Assembly: GCA_900110395.1 (NCBI GenBank) | Contig: FODP01000015.1 | Location: forward strand, 1-64,000 | DNA length: 64,000 nt | Source of the DNA: Rhodospirillales bacterium URHD0017 | Lineage (GTDB): Bacteria > Pseudomonadota > Alphaproteobacteria > Reyranellales > Reyranellaceae | Direction of reading: 5' to 3' | Shown: piece after piece, positions 53,208-62,046 of the stretch | Layout: every line of letters starts with the position of its first letter | Numbering within the stretch: position 1 is the first letter of the stretch | Program-made: the position numbers and the translations under genes | The notes under the pieces: generated by a model | The model's input: the letters and a program-made list of their open reading frames with translations, nothing else | The model's database searches: none | What the model was told of the DNA's origin: nothing

Positions 53208-53956
53208 AGGTCGTTGACTCCGGCTTCGCGGGCGATCGCTTCGGCAGCGGCGCGCGGATCGGCGGCTTGATAGATCGGCCGCCCGACCACCAGGTTGGTG
53301 GCGCCGAGATCGACCGCCTGGCGCGGCGTCATCGCCCGCTTCTGGTCGTTGGCCGCGCTACCGACGGGCCGGATGCCCGGCACCATGAGCACGAAGTCGG
53401 GACCGCATTGCTTGCGCAGGGCGGCGATCTCGAGCGGCGAGCAGATCACGCCGTCGAGGCCGCTGGCGTGCGCGAGGGCTGCCAGGCGCAGCACCTGGTC
53501 GGACGGATCGGCATCGATGCCGGTGGCCTCGAGGTCGGAGCGATCGAGCGAGGTGAGCACCGTCACGCCCAAGAGCTTGGGCCGCGGCACCCCGTGCTTG
53601 GCCGCTTGCGCCGCGACCTCCTCGACTGCGGCCTTCATCATCTCGCGGCCGCCGCTCGCATGGAGGGTGATGAAGGTTGGTGCGAGCTCGACCACGGCGC
53701 GGATGCCGCCGGCCACGGTATTGGGAATGTCGTGCAGCTTGAGATCGAGGAAGAAGCCGACCCCCGTCGCGCGGACCGGCGTCGGAAAGGCATAGCGCAC
53801 GCCCGGCGCGCCGTGCGCCAGGAAGAATTCCAGGCCCAGCTTGATGCCGCCCACGGCGGGCTTGGGCCGGCCGGCAATGGACTGGATCAGCTTGGTGGCT
53901 TGCGCGAGATCGATCGTATCGACGCCGCAGTAGATGGGGTTGGCGCGGGTCCGCAT
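53204..53956 (-). CDS. pyrF: Orotidine 5'-phosphate decarboxylase
   Basis: The protein has 250 residues. The catalytic Lys/Asp array is in FFLDLKLHDIPNTVAGG near residue 70. SPLEIAALRKQCGPDFVLMVPGIRP and ATNLVVGRPIYQAADPRAAAE form the phosphate gripper end. It decarboxylates OMP to UMP. It is coupled to trpF, so pyrimidine and tryptophan genes share a transcript here. Confidence 0.95.
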   Translation of the reverse strand: MRTRANPIYCGVDTIDLAQATKLIQSIAGRPKPAVGGIKLGLEFFLAHGAPGVRYAFPTPVRATGVGFFLDLKLHDIPNTVAGGIRAVVELAPTFITLHASGGREMMKAAVEEVAAQAAKHGVPRPKLLGVTVLTSLDRSDLEATGIDADPSDQVLRLAALAHASGLDGVICSPLEIAALRKQCGPDFVLMVPGIRPVGSAANDQKRAMTPRQAVDLGATNLVVGRPIYQAADPRAAAEAIAREAGVNDL

Positions 53957-54001
53957 GGCGGGCGCAACCTAGTGGCCGAAGTCCCGGTGGGCAAGCGTTC
54001 G

Positions 54002-54274
54002 CTATTCGGCCGCGAACTTGGAATGGGCGCGCTGCCAAAGCTCGTCGACATGGAAGTCGATCAAGCCACTGGGCGTTTCCCAAGCGAGGCTTTGGCCTTC
54101 TGACTGGACGAACAGCCGATGCAGGAAAACAGCCGGCTCCCGCAAATGCGACAGCGCTTCGCCCTTCGCGATATCGGGGCGAAAATCGATGACGCTCGTC
54201 GAGCCATCCGACCATTCGATCGCTACTGTGAAATCCGATCGAGGAGTCGCTCGCGCAATTGAATGTCGAGCCAT
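54002..54274 (-). CDS. DUF2442-like small protein
   Basis: The protein has 90 residues. The core FTVAIEWSDGSTSVIDFRPDI, then LREPAVFLHRLFV, then LAWETPSGLIDFHVDELW, is the DUF2442 pattern. ATG 54274 overlaps the TGA of the upstream DUF4160 reading frame (TGATG), so the two are coupled. DUF4160-DUF2442 pairs are common in bacteria, and a toxin-antitoxin-like role has been suggested by their arrangement, without proof here. Confidence 0.7.
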   Translation of the reverse strand: MARHSIARATPRSDFTVAIEWSDGSTSVIDFRPDIAKGEALSHLREPAVFLHRLFVQSEGQSLAWETPSGLIDFHVDELWQRAHSKFAAE

Positions 54275-54533
54275 CAGTCCAGTCTCCTGGGGGACTTGCC
54301 AGCTCTCACGGCATTCCAATTGTCCGTCAACTCGTCTCTATGGGCCAGCGTCCATTCGCGCAGCCGATGACGGTGGCGCGCGGAAATTCCGCCATCTACT
54401 TCTATGATTTCACCGTCTTCAATGCGAAGTCGCGCATGGAAATCAGCGCCTTGCGCGTGAAAAAATGGGCAGGCGGGTGATCGTTGAAGTACAGCAAGAT
54501 CAAAAGGCCGTCGATGATGGCGATTGTCGGCAT
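54274..54533 (-). pseudogene. DUF4160 gene with a frameshift in a T-run
   Basis: ATG 54533 starts PTIAIIDGLLILLYFNDHPPAHF, the DUF4160 N-terminus. The reading frame then breaks in a six-T run (CATTTTTTCAC) and stops at 54402. In another frame the family sequence goes on: FHAQGADFHARLRIEDGEII, then LREWTLAHRDELTDNW, to a TGA that overlaps the DUF2442 ATG. Removing two T, or adding one, restores the whole 85-residue protein. It is either a recent inactivating mutation, a sequencing error in the homopolymer, or slippage-controlled expression. Confidence 0.8.
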
Positions 54534-54537
54534 GGTG

Positions 54538-56022
54538 TCAGGAACTGCGCACCCGGCGAACAGCGTCCTTCCACCCGACGTAGCGGCGATCACGCGAGGC
54601 GGCGTCCTCGGCCGGGCGGAAAGCGCGGTCTAGCGTCCAGGTCTTGGACAGGGCGTCGAGCGAAGGCCACAGGCCTGCATGCAGGCCGGCCAGGAAGGCC
54701 GCGCCCAAGGCCGTGGTCTCGGTCACCTTGGGCCGTTCGACCGGTACGGCGACGGTGTCGGCCAGGCGCTGCATCAGGGGATCGTTCGCCACCATGCCGC
54801 CGTCGACCCTGAGTTCGTCGATCTGTGCACCATCGCCGCGCATGGCCTCGACCAGGTCGCGTGTCTGGAAGCACACCGAATCGAGCGTGGCCGCGGCGAT
54901 CTCGGCGGGGCCGGCGTCGCGCGTCAGCCCCAGCAGCGCGCCACGCGCGCCGGCATCCCAGTAGGGCGCACCGAGGCCCACGAAGGCCGGCACCATGTAG
55001 ACGCCGTGGTCGGGCTTGGCCTGCGCCGCGACCTGCTCGACCTCGGACGACTTGGCGATCAGATGCAGGCCATCGCGCAGCCACTGCACCGCCGCGCCGG
55101 CGATGAAGATGCTGCCCTCCAGCGCATAGGTTCGCCGACCGCCCAGCTGGTAGGCGATGGTGGTGAGCAGCCGATTGTGCGAGCGCACGGCGATGCTGCC
55201 GGTATTGAGAAGCGCAAAGCAGCCCGTGCCGTAGGTCGCCTTGACCATGCCGGGCTTTACGCAGGCCTGGCCGACGGTGGCCGCCTGCTGGTCGCCCGCC
55301 ATGCCCAGCACCGGCACCGGCGCGCCCAAAATGTCGGCGGTGGCGACGCCGAGCTCGCCCGAGCAATCGACGACCTTGGGCAAGAGCGGCGCCGGCACGC
55401 CGAGCAGCTTCAAGAGGCCGGCGTCCCACTTGCCCGTGTGGATGTCGAGCAGCAGGCTGCGGCTGGCGTTGGTGGCGTCGCTCGCATGCACCGTGCCGCC
55501 GGTCAGGCGCCACAGCAGGAAGCATTCGATGGTGCCGGCCGCCAGCGCGCCCTTCTCCGCCGCCGCCCGGCTGCCGGCGACATGGTCGAGGATCCAGGCG
55601 ATCTTGGTGCCGGAAAAATACGGGTCGAGGATGAGGCCGGTCTTGGCCGTGACCTCGCTCTCATGGCCGGCGCGCTTGAGCGCCTCGCAATGGTCAGCGG
55701 TGCGGCGGTCCTGCCAGACAATGGCGTTGTGGATCGGCTTGCCGGTGGTGCGGTCCCACACCACGGTGGTCTCGCGCTGGTTGGTGATGCCGATGCCCGC
55801 CAGCGCCTTGGCGTCGAGCCTGGCCTTGGCCAATGCGCCGCGGCAGACCTCCACGGTAGCTGACCAGATCTCCTCGGCGTCGTGCTCGACCCAGCCGGGC
55901 TTGGGAAAGATCTGCGGCAGCTCTTTCTGCGCGCTGGCCACCGGGCGGCCGGTATCGTCGAACACGATGGCGCGGGTGCTGGTGGTGCCCTGGTCGATGG
56001 CGAGAATGTGCTTGGCGGCCAT
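54538..56022 (-). CDS. glpK: Glycerol kinase
   Basis: The protein has 494 residues, a FGGY kinase of normal length. The N-terminal phosphate loop DQGTTSTRAIVFD, NQRETTVVWDRTTG, GTGCFALLNTG and the C-terminal DGGMVANDPLMQRLAD are present. It makes sn-glycerol-3-phosphate from glycerol and ATP. No glycerol facilitator or GlpD gene is next to it. It lies directly upstream of the frameshifted DUF4160 gene (4 bases). Confidence 0.95.
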   Translation of the reverse strand: MAAKHILAIDQGTTSTRAIVFDDTGRPVASAQKELPQIFPKPGWVEHDAEEIWSATVEVCRGALAKARLDAKALAGIGITNQRETTVVWDRTTGKPIHNAIVWQDRRTADHCEALKRAGHESEVTAKTGLILDPYFSGTKIAWILDHVAGSRAAAEKGALAAGTIECFLLWRLTGGTVHASDATNASRSLLLDIHTGKWDAGLLKLLGVPAPLLPKVVDCSGELGVATADILGAPVPVLGMAGDQQAATVGQACVKPGMVKATYGTGCFALLNTGSIAVRSHNRLLTTIAYQLGGRRTYALEGSIFIAGAAVQWLRDGLHLIAKSSEVEQVAAQAKPDHGVYMVPAFVGLGAPYWDAGARGALLGLTRDAGPAEIAAATLDSVCFQTRDLVEAMRGDGAQIDELRVDGGMVANDPLMQRLADTVAVPVERPKVTETTALGAAFLAGLHAGLWPSLDALSKTWTLDRAFRPAEDAASRDRRYVGWKDAVRRVRSS

Positions 56023-56066
56023 CCTGCGTTCTTAGCAGGTTTTGCGCCCAGGACTCAGGGGGCTGC

Positions 56067-57086
56067 TCAGTGCGCGCGGTCGATGGCGAAGTCGACGGCC
56101 TCGAGCAGGGCGGCCTTGAGCGGCTTGTCGGGGAACAGGCCCAGCGCATCGCGCGCCATGGCGCCGTAGTGGCGGGCGCGCTCCAGCGTGTCGGTGATCG
56201 CGCCATGCCGGTCGAACAGCATCTTGGCGTGCTCGAGGTCGCCCTCGCGCTGGTCGAGCTTCTCGATGGTGCGCTTCCAGAACTCGCGCTCGACAGTGCG
56301 GCCACGCAGGAAGGCCAGGATCACCGGCAGGGTGATCTTGCCCTCGCGGAAATCGTCGCCCACCGACTTGCCGAGCTCGGCCTCGCGCCCGGCATAGTCG
56401 AGCGCATCGTCGACCAGCTGGAAGGCGATGCCGAGATTCATGCCGAAGCTTTCCAGCGCCACCCGCTCGGGCCCGTCGCGGCCGGCCACCATGGCGCCAA
56501 CCTCGGCCGCGGCGGCGAACAGCTTGGCGGTCTTGGCCTTGATGACCTCGAGATAGGTCGCCTCGGGCGTCGACGTATCGCGCTGGCTCACGAGCTGCAG
56601 TACCTCGCCCTCGGCGATGGTCGAGGAGGCGCGCGAGAGCACGGCCAGGATGTCGAGCGAGCCGACATCGACCATCAGCTCGAACGAGCGCGTGAACAGG
56701 AAGTCGCCGACCAGCACCGAGGCCTTGTCGCCCCACACCGCATTGGCCGACGGCTTGCCGCGGCGCAGCGCGCTGACATCGACCACGTCGTCATGCAGCA
56801 GCGTGGCGGAATGGATGAACTCCACGCAGGTCGCAAGCTTGATGTGGCGGTCGTCGCTCGCTGCATAGCCGCACAGCCGAGCTGCCGCGACGGTCAGCAG
56901 CGGCCGCATGCGCTTGCCGCCCGCGCCCACCAGATGGTTGGCGAGCTCGGGGATCAGCGCCACCGGCGAGCGCATGCGCGCCACGATCTCGCGATCGACC
57001 TGCGCCATGTCGTCGGCGCAAAGCGCCAACAACGGCTCCAGGCTGGGCGCCTTGCGCTTGCCTTCGAAGGTGACGACAGTTGCCAT
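56067..57086 (-). CDS. Long-chain polyprenyl diphosphate synthase
   Basis: This 339-residue trans-prenyltransferase has the two aspartate-rich motifs, DDVVD at 99-103 and DDALD (FQLVDDALDYAG) near residue 220, with GGKRMRPLL near the N-terminus. Small residues upstream of the first motif (residues 94-98, ATLLH) fit a long product. It probably makes the octa- or decaprenyl side chain of ubiquinone. ATG 57086 (MATVV) is preferred over 57107. It is divergent from the methyltransferase gene. Confidence 0.9.
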   Translation of the reverse strand: MATVVTFEGKRKAPSLEPLLALCADDMAQVDREIVARMRSPVALIPELANHLVGAGGKRMRPLLTVAAARLCGYAASDDRHIKLATCVEFIHSATLLHDDVVDVSALRRGKPSANAVWGDKASVLVGDFLFTRSFELMVDVGSLDILAVLSRASSTIAEGEVLQLVSQRDTSTPEATYLEVIKAKTAKLFAAAAEVGAMVAGRDGPERVALESFGMNLGIAFQLVDDALDYAGREAELGKSVGDDFREGKITLPVILAFLRGRTVEREFWKRTIEKLDQREGDLEHAKMLFDRHGAITDTLERARHYGAMARDALGLFPDKPLKAALLEAVDFAIDRAH

Positions 57087-57140
57087 GCCGCAAGAATAGT
57101 CCCCCAACCGAGATTGGTTGTTGCGACACGATGTCGTGAC

Positions 57141-57878
57141 ATGATCCCCGATATGGAAAGGTCCCTGACCGAAGACGCCCTGCTGGGGGGCCGCGTACGC
57201 TTGTTACAACCCGCCCGCGGCTATCGCGTCGCCGTCGATGCCGTGCTGCTGGCGGCCGCCGTCGATGCCGCTCCGGGTCAACGCATCCTCGATCTCGGCG
57301 CCGGTGTCGGCGCCGTTGGCCTCTGCCTGACGGCGCGGCTGGCGGGCTGCAGCGTTGTCGGCATCGAACTGCAGGAAGCGCTGGCCGCGCTGGCCGAACG
57401 AAATGCCAACCTCAACGGCATGGCCGACCGCGTGCGAACGGTCGTTCAAGACCTGGCCAACCCGCTGCCGGCCGATCTCGGCCGCTTCCACCATGTCGTC
57501 ACCAACCCGCCCTACCTCGCGGCCGCGGTCGCCGATCCGTCACCCGATCCCTCCAAGGCGCTGGCGACCGTCGAATCGAGCGCCGACCTGGCGCGCTGGC
57601 TGGCGGTGGCGACGGCTGCCGCGGAACCTGCAGGCACCCTGCTCGTCATCCATCGCAGCGACCGCCTGGACGAGATCATTGGCCATCTCGGCAGCCTCGG
57701 CTGGGGCGATGTCACGGTGAAGCGCCTGCCGCCCGCGGCGCGCATCCTGGTGCGCGCGCGCCGCGCCGACAGGCTGACGCGCCACGACGTGCCGCCGCTC
57801 ACGCTGCATCGTCCGGACGGGCGGTACACCGACGAGGCCGAGGCCATCCTGCGCCACGCCGGCGCGCTTGCCTTCTGA
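57141..57878 (+). CDS. TrmN6-like tRNA/DNA adenine methyltransferase
   Basis: The protein has 245 residues. The SAM-binding motif ILDLGAGVGAVGLCLTARL near residue 50, the acidic IELQEALAALAERNAN, and the catalytic NPPY (HHVVTNPPYLAAAV) near residue 120 mark an N6-adenine methyltransferase. The N-terminal GGRVRLLQPARGYRVAVDAVLLAAAV matches the tRNA1(Val) adenine-37 methyltransferase group. The RNA substrate is inferred. ATG 57153 is another possible start. Confidence 0.85.
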   Translation: MIPDMERSLTEDALLGGRVRLLQPARGYRVAVDAVLLAAAVDAAPGQRILDLGAGVGAVGLCLTARLAGCSVVGIELQEALAALAERNANLNGMADRVRTVVQDLANPLPADLGRFHHVVTNPPYLAAAVADPSPDPSKALATVESSADLARWLAVATAAAEPAGTLLVIHRSDRLDEIIGHLGSLGWGDVTVKRLPPAARILVRARRADRLTRHDVPPLTLHRPDGRYTDEAEAILRHAGALAF

Positions 57879-57903
57879 GGTCGCCGCGGGGACATTGCCG
57901 CTC

Positions 57904-58746
57904 ATGCTGGGTTGGTTAAAGGACCGCTTCCGTCGCGGGCCCGTCGTTCCGGTCGTCCGCCTGTCGGGGGTCATCGCCTCGGGCGGTCTTTTGGGCAGTC
58001 GCGGCCTTTCCATCGAGAGCGTGGCGCCGCTGCTCGTACGCGCCTTCAACACGCGCGGCGCCAAGGCGGTCGCGCTCGCCATCAACTCGCCCGGCGGATC
58101 GCCGGTGCAGTCGGCCTTGATCGGCCAGCGCATCCGCCTGCTGGCGGCGGAGAAAGACGTGAAGGTGATCGCCTTCGTCGAGGATGTCGCGGCTTCGGGC
58201 GGCTACTGGCTGGCCTGCGCGGCCGACGAGATCATCGTCGACCCGAGCTCGATCGTGGGCTCGATCGGCGTCATCAGCGCGGGCTTCGGCTTCCAGGACC
58301 TGATCGCGCGCTACGGCGTCGAGCGGCGCGTGCATACGTCGGGCGAGCGCAAGGCGATGCTCGATCCCTTCCGGCCGGAGAAGCCGGAGGATGTCGAGCG
58401 CCTGCATCGCCTGCAGGCCGAGATCCACGACGGCTTCAAGGACTGGGTGCGCGAACGGCGCGCCGGCAAGCTTTCGGGCGACGAGGCAACCTTGTTCAGC
58501 GGCGAGTTCTGGACCGGCAAGCGCGGGCTGGAACTCGGCCTGGTCGACGGCATCGGCGAGTTGCGTGCCACCCTGCAGGCGCGCTACGGCGCCAAGGTGC
58601 ATCTGCCGGTGATCGGACCGCGGCGCCGCCTGCTGTCGCGCTTCGGGCTCGGCACATCGGTTGGCGGAACGGGCATCGACGGCATCGGTCCGGCGACGTT
58701 GGCGGCCATCGAAGAACGCCTACATTGGCAAAGGTTTGGATTATAG
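57904..58746 (+). CDS. S49-family serine peptidase (SohB/SppA-like)
   Basis: This 280-residue protein resembles a short SppA-type signal-peptide peptidase. VPVVRLSGVIASGG and LAINSPGGSPVQSALI begin the crotonase-like fold. The nucleophile serine is in VEDVAASGGYWLACAADEI near residue 106, and the lysine of the Ser/Lys dyad is expected in the HTSGERKAMLDPF region near residue 160. ATG 57904 is chosen because the frame upstream (TTG 57868) overlaps the methyltransferase without support. It lacks a clear membrane span, so it may be cytoplasmic or loosely attached. Confidence 0.85.
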   Translation: MLGWLKDRFRRGPVVPVVRLSGVIASGGLLGSRGLSIESVAPLLVRAFNTRGAKAVALAINSPGGSPVQSALIGQRIRLLAAEKDVKVIAFVEDVAASGGYWLACAADEIIVDPSSIVGSIGVISAGFGFQDLIARYGVERRVHTSGERKAMLDPFRPEKPEDVERLHRLQAEIHDGFKDWVRERRAGKLSGDEATLFSGEFWTGKRGLELGLVDGIGELRATLQARYGAKVHLPVIGPRRRLLSRFGLGTSVGGTGIDGIGPATLAAIEERLHWQRFGL

Positions 58747-58758
58747 GAAGCGACTGCG

Positions 58759-59211
58759 ATGAAACTGCTCAGCCCCGTGCATCCCGACGACATGGCCGCC
58801 GTTCGATCGTGGTTCGAGACCCTCGCCACGCACTGCCGCGACGTCGACTACGAAGGGGCGCGCCCGATCTTCGCCGAGGACATGATCGCCTTCGGTACCT
58901 TCACCGACTTCATGACCGGCCGCGACCTCGCCGAGGAGAAGCAGTGGCGCAACGTCTGGGGCACCATCCGCAACTTCCGCTACGACCTCGACAAGATCGA
59001 AGCCATCGTCTCGGCCGACCGGCTGACGGGGGTCGGCCTGGGCGTGTGGCAATCCGACGGCTTCCATCCCAACGGCGACCGCTTCGACCGGCCGGGCCGG
59101 ACGACGGTCACATTGGGGCGCAAGAAGATCGGCGATCCCTTCATCGCCACCCACACCCACATGTCGCTGTTCCGCGGCACGCCGGAACGCAGCTACGGCA
59201 AGTTCGGCTGA
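58759..59211 (+). CDS. SnoaL/NTF2-like (DUF4440-type) protein
   Basis: The protein has 150 residues. ARPIFAEDMIAFGTFTDFMTGRD and QWRNVWGTIRNFRY, then a beta-rich end with FIATHTHMSLFR, fit the cone-shaped SnoaL/NTF2-like fold. Such proteins are small hydratases, isomerases or ligand binders. No catalytic residues can be assigned. It follows the peptidase by 12 bases and probably shares its transcript. Confidence 0.75.
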   Translation: MKLLSPVHPDDMAAVRSWFETLATHCRDVDYEGARPIFAEDMIAFGTFTDFMTGRDLAEEKQWRNVWGTIRNFRYDLDKIEAIVSADRLTGVGLGVWQSDGFHPNGDRFDRPGRTTVTLGRKKIGDPFIATHTHMSLFRGTPERSYGKFG

Positions 59212-59217
59212 ATTTGG

Positions 59218-59538
59218 TCACACCGGGCTGGTGAGCTTCAATCCGACGATGCCGGCGACGATCAGGCCGATCGACGCCAGCCTCATCGGGTCGGTCGATT
59301 CGCCCAGCAAGAGGATGCCCATGGCCGCAGTGCCGACGGCGCCGATGCCGGTCCACACGGCATAGCCCGTGCCTACAGGCAACGTCTTGAGCGCATAGCC
59401 GAGCAGGACGATGCTCACGACCATGGCGACAACGGTAAGCACCGACGGCACCAGCCGCGTAAAGCCTTCGCTGTATTTCAGTCCGGTCGCCCAGCCGATC
59501 TCGCAGAGACCGGCGATGAGAAGGATCAACCACGCCAT
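59218..59538 (-). CDS. SMR-family exporter, Gdx/SugE subtype
   Basis: The protein has 106 residues and four membrane helices. The conserved proton/substrate glutamate is in LLIAGLCEIGWATGLKYSEG (Glu13). The GWA-GLKYSEGFTR and LPVGTGYAVWTGIGAVG texts mark the Gdx (SugE) subtype, which exports guanidinium, rather than the EmrE multidrug type. ATG 59538 starts the first helix; the frame from 59577 adds an unsupported leader. It follows the carbamoylase gene by 67 bases on the same strand. No guanidine riboswitch was recognised. Confidence 0.88.
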   Translation of the reverse strand: MAWLILLIAGLCEIGWATGLKYSEGFTRLVPSVLTVVAMVVSIVLLGYALKTLPVGTGYAVWTGIGAVGTAAMGILLLGESTDPMRLASIGLIVAGIVGLKLTSPV

Positions 59539-59605
59539 GTGAAGGGCCTCTCTCCTATCGTCGAGTCCCGGCGACATATAAGAAGACTGATATTGGCTAC
59601 AAGGC

Positions 59606-60547
59606 CTAGGACGGATCCATCGCTCCCTTGCGCTCGACGATCAGGCGGTACTGATCGGGCTGGCGATGGACCGCGAAGTTGAAGGTCGTGCGCTTATAGC
59701 TCTGGCCGGCGTCGAGGTCGCAGCGATGCACGATCAGCTCGTCGGCCTCGCCGCCGGCGCGCGCCACGACCTTGCCCGAGGGCGCGACGATCATGCTGTC
59801 GGCGAGCGAGGGCACGCCTTCCTCGTCGCCGCCCTTGGCCACGCCCACAACCCAGGTGCCGTTCTGATAGGCGCCGGCCTGCATCGAGAGCTGGTTGTGG
59901 AACCACGAATGCTCGTCGTGGTCGGGCGACGGCGCATTGTGCAGGGGCGTGTTGTAGCCCAGCAGCACCATCTCGACGTTCTGCAGGCCCATCACGCGGT
60001 AGGTCTCGGGCCAGCGCCGGTCGTTGCAGATGCACATGCCCATGTTGCCGCCGAACGCCTTGACCACCGGGAAGCCCAAGTTCCCGACCTCGAAGTAGCG
60101 CTTCTCGAGGTGCTGGAACGGCCGCTCGGGCTCGTGCTCGGCGTGCCCCGGCAAATGGACCTTCCGGTACTTCCCGACGATCTCGCCAGTGCGCTCGACC
60201 AGGATGGAGGTGTTGAAGCGGCGCAGGCGCCCGTTCTCGTTGGCCAACTCGGCGTAGCCCAGGCAGAAGCCCATCGAAAGCCGCTGGGCCTCGGTGAACA
60301 AGGGCGCTGTCTCGTTCGACGGCATCTCCTGCTCGAAGAAGGAATCGATCTCGGCCTGGTCGGTCATCCACCAGCGCGGAAAAAAGGTCGTCAGCGTGAG
60401 CTCGGGGAACACCACCAGCTCGCAGCCCATGCGCTTGGCCTCGCGCAGATGGGCGATCAGCCGCTCGACCACGTCGCGGCGCGTATGGCTGCGCTGGATG
60501 GGGCCCATCTGGGCGGCGCCCACGGTCAGGAAACGAGTCATCTGCAC
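59606..60547 (-). CDS. N-carbamoyl-D-amino acid hydrolase
   Basis: This 313-residue nitrilase-superfamily enzyme has catalytic residues Glu49 (VVFPELTLTTFFPRW), Lys129 (VGKYRKVHLPG) and Cys174 (MCICNDRRWPE). If translation starts at the second ATG (60541), these become 47, 127 and 172, the numbers of the Agrobacterium D-carbamoylase. The HLEKRYFEVGNLGFPV and GYNTPLHN segments also match that enzyme. It releases D-amino acids, CO2 and ammonia. A hydantoinase is not present in the window. Confidence 0.93.
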   Translation of the reverse strand: MQMTRFLTVGAAQMGPIQRSHTRRDVVERLIAHLREAKRMGCELVVFPELTLTTFFPRWWMTDQAEIDSFFEQEMPSNETAPLFTEAQRLSMGFCLGYAELANENGRLRRFNTSILVERTGEIVGKYRKVHLPGHAEHEPERPFQHLEKRYFEVGNLGFPVVKAFGGNMGMCICNDRRWPETYRVMGLQNVEMVLLGYNTPLHNAPSPDHDEHSWFHNQLSMQAGAYQNGTWVVGVAKGGDEEGVPSLADSMIVAPSGKVVARAGGEADELIVHRCDLDAGQSYKRTTFNFAVHRQPDQYRLIVERKGAMDPS

Positions 60548-60604
60548 CCTCCGGCGGGAATTATCGCTGCCAGAGATGCAAGGTCCACGCCTTTGCGGCC
60601 AGAT

Positions 60605-61432
60605 CTAGGGACCTGCACGCTTCACGTTGTTGGTAAATTCTGAGGCGCAGAAAGTGCCACCCTGGAAAACATCGCCCACCGGGTCAGGTCCGATCTTCGC
60701 CTGCTCGGCCTCGGCATGGGCGCGGTGATCTTCGGCGCGGCCTTTGGGCCGATAGCCCAACGCCTGGGCGCGCGAGTTGTCCCACCATGCCGCTTCATTG
60801 TTGGACACGCCGTAGACGATCTCGAAGCGGATGTCCGGATGATCCAGCCCGATCTGGATGAGCTGCACCATGTCCTCGGGCGAGATCCAGATCGACAGGC
60901 GCCGCACGTCAAGCGGACGCGGACCGACATTGCCGATGCGCAGGCAGGTCACGCTCATGCCGTGCTTGTCGGAATAGAGTGCGCCCAGCGCTTCGCCGAA
61001 GGCCTTGCTGACGCCATAGCGGCTGTCGGGCCGCACCGTGACGTCGGTGCCGATCTTGCGCTTGCGCGGATAGAAGCCGACGGCGTGGTTGGACGAGGCG
61101 AAAACCACGCGCTTGACGCCGGCCTGGCGCGCCGCCTCGAAGAGGTTGTAGCAGCCGATGATGTTGGCCTGCAGGATCGTGTCCCACGGCCCCTCGACCG
61201 AGTAGCCGCCGAGATGGATCACGCTGTCGGCGCCTTTGACCGCGGCTGCGACCTCGCCGGGCTTGGTGAGGTCGGCGGCGACGAACGTCTCCGACGGCAG
61301 GAGGTTCTTGGGCGCCACCATGTCGCTCAGCACCAGTCCCGGATAGAGCGGCGCCAGCAACGGCCGGATCATGGTACCGATGCCGCCGGACGCTCCGGTG
61401 AAAACGATGCGGCGCTGGCTAGCGTCGGCCAT
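60605..61432 (-). CDS. Uronate dehydrogenase (NAD-dependent)
   Basis: This 275-residue short-chain dehydrogenase/epimerase-fold protein has an NAD site VFTGASGGIGTMIRPLL, VIHLGGYSVEGPWDTIL, the ASSNHAVGFYPR segment and the catalytic Tyr/Lys pair in SRYGVSKAFGEALGALYSDKHG. It fits uronate dehydrogenase, which oxidises glucuronate or galacturonate to the lactone. ATG 61432 (MADASQRR) starts at the family N-terminus; the long upstream frame lacks support. It precedes the carbamoylase gene on the same strand. Confidence 0.85.
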   Translation of the reverse strand: MADASQRRIVFTGASGGIGTMIRPLLAPLYPGLVLSDMVAPKNLLPSETFVAADLTKPGEVAAAVKGADSVIHLGGYSVEGPWDTILQANIIGCYNLFEAARQAGVKRVVFASSNHAVGFYPRKRKIGTDVTVRPDSRYGVSKAFGEALGALYSDKHGMSVTCLRIGNVGPRPLDVRRLSIWISPEDMVQLIQIGLDHPDIRFEIVYGVSNNEAAWWDNSRAQALGYRPKGRAEDHRAHAEAEQAKIGPDPVGDVFQGGTFCASEFTNNVKRAGP

Positions 61433-61623
61433 TTTTCTCTCCCTGTGCCGGTCTGCGATAGCGCTCGAGCGAGCGCATGAAGGTGCTCGCGCATGATTGC
61501 GCGCATGCTCGTGCTGGATGCGCCCGAGATAAGCCGGCCGCTCGCCCGGCGTGTCAACCAAAAGCCGCACGCGTTGGCCCGCCCAACCTGTTCCTGGGCA
61601 AGTTGAAAGGCTAAAAGGCCGGC

Positions 61624-62046
61624 GTGTCCGGCCACATCCGCCGCGCCCGGCTCGAGGAGCGCCCGCGCATCACCGAGATCCGCCTTGCCGTGCGCGAGAA
61701 CCAGCTGCTCGATCCGTCGCGGGTGACCGACGCCGACTATCAGTGGTTCTCAGAGAATCCCGGTATCTGGGTGTGGGAGGAGGACGGGCAGGTCCTGGGC
61801 TTCTCCGCCGCCGACACGCGCGACGGCACGATCTGGGCGCTGTTCATCGATCCCGATCACGAGGGCCGCGGCATCGGCCGCGCCCTGCTGGCGAAAGCCT
61901 GTGACGTGCTGCGCCAGGCGGGCCATCGCACCGCCACGCTCGGCACCGAGCCCGGCTCGCGCGCCGATGGTTTCTATCGCCAGGCCGGCTGGATCGCCCT
62001 GCACATCGACGAGCGCGGCGAGCAGATCCTGCGCCTAGACCTCTGA
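61624..62046 (+). CDS. GNAT-family N-acetyltransferase
   Basis: The protein has 140 residues. The acetyl-CoA pocket IDPDHEGRGIGRALLAKACDVL lies near residue 80, followed by LGTEPGSRADGFYRQAGW. It should acetylate a small amine or a protein amino group; the substrate is unknown. It uses GTG 61624 and converges with the amidohydrolase gene, overlapping it by 12 bases at the 3' ends. Confidence 0.85.
   Translation: MSGHIRRARLEERPRITEIRLAVRENQLLDPSRVTDADYQWFSENPGIWVWEEDGQVLGFSAADTRDGTIWALFIDPDHEGRGIGRALLAKACDVLRQAGHRTATLGTEPGSRADGFYRQAGWIALHIDERGEQILRLDL

Noticed and set aside
59539..59605. A guanidine riboswitch before the Gdx-type gene
   Set aside because: No clear paired ACGR-loop hairpins or ykkC core could be seen in the 67-base gap.
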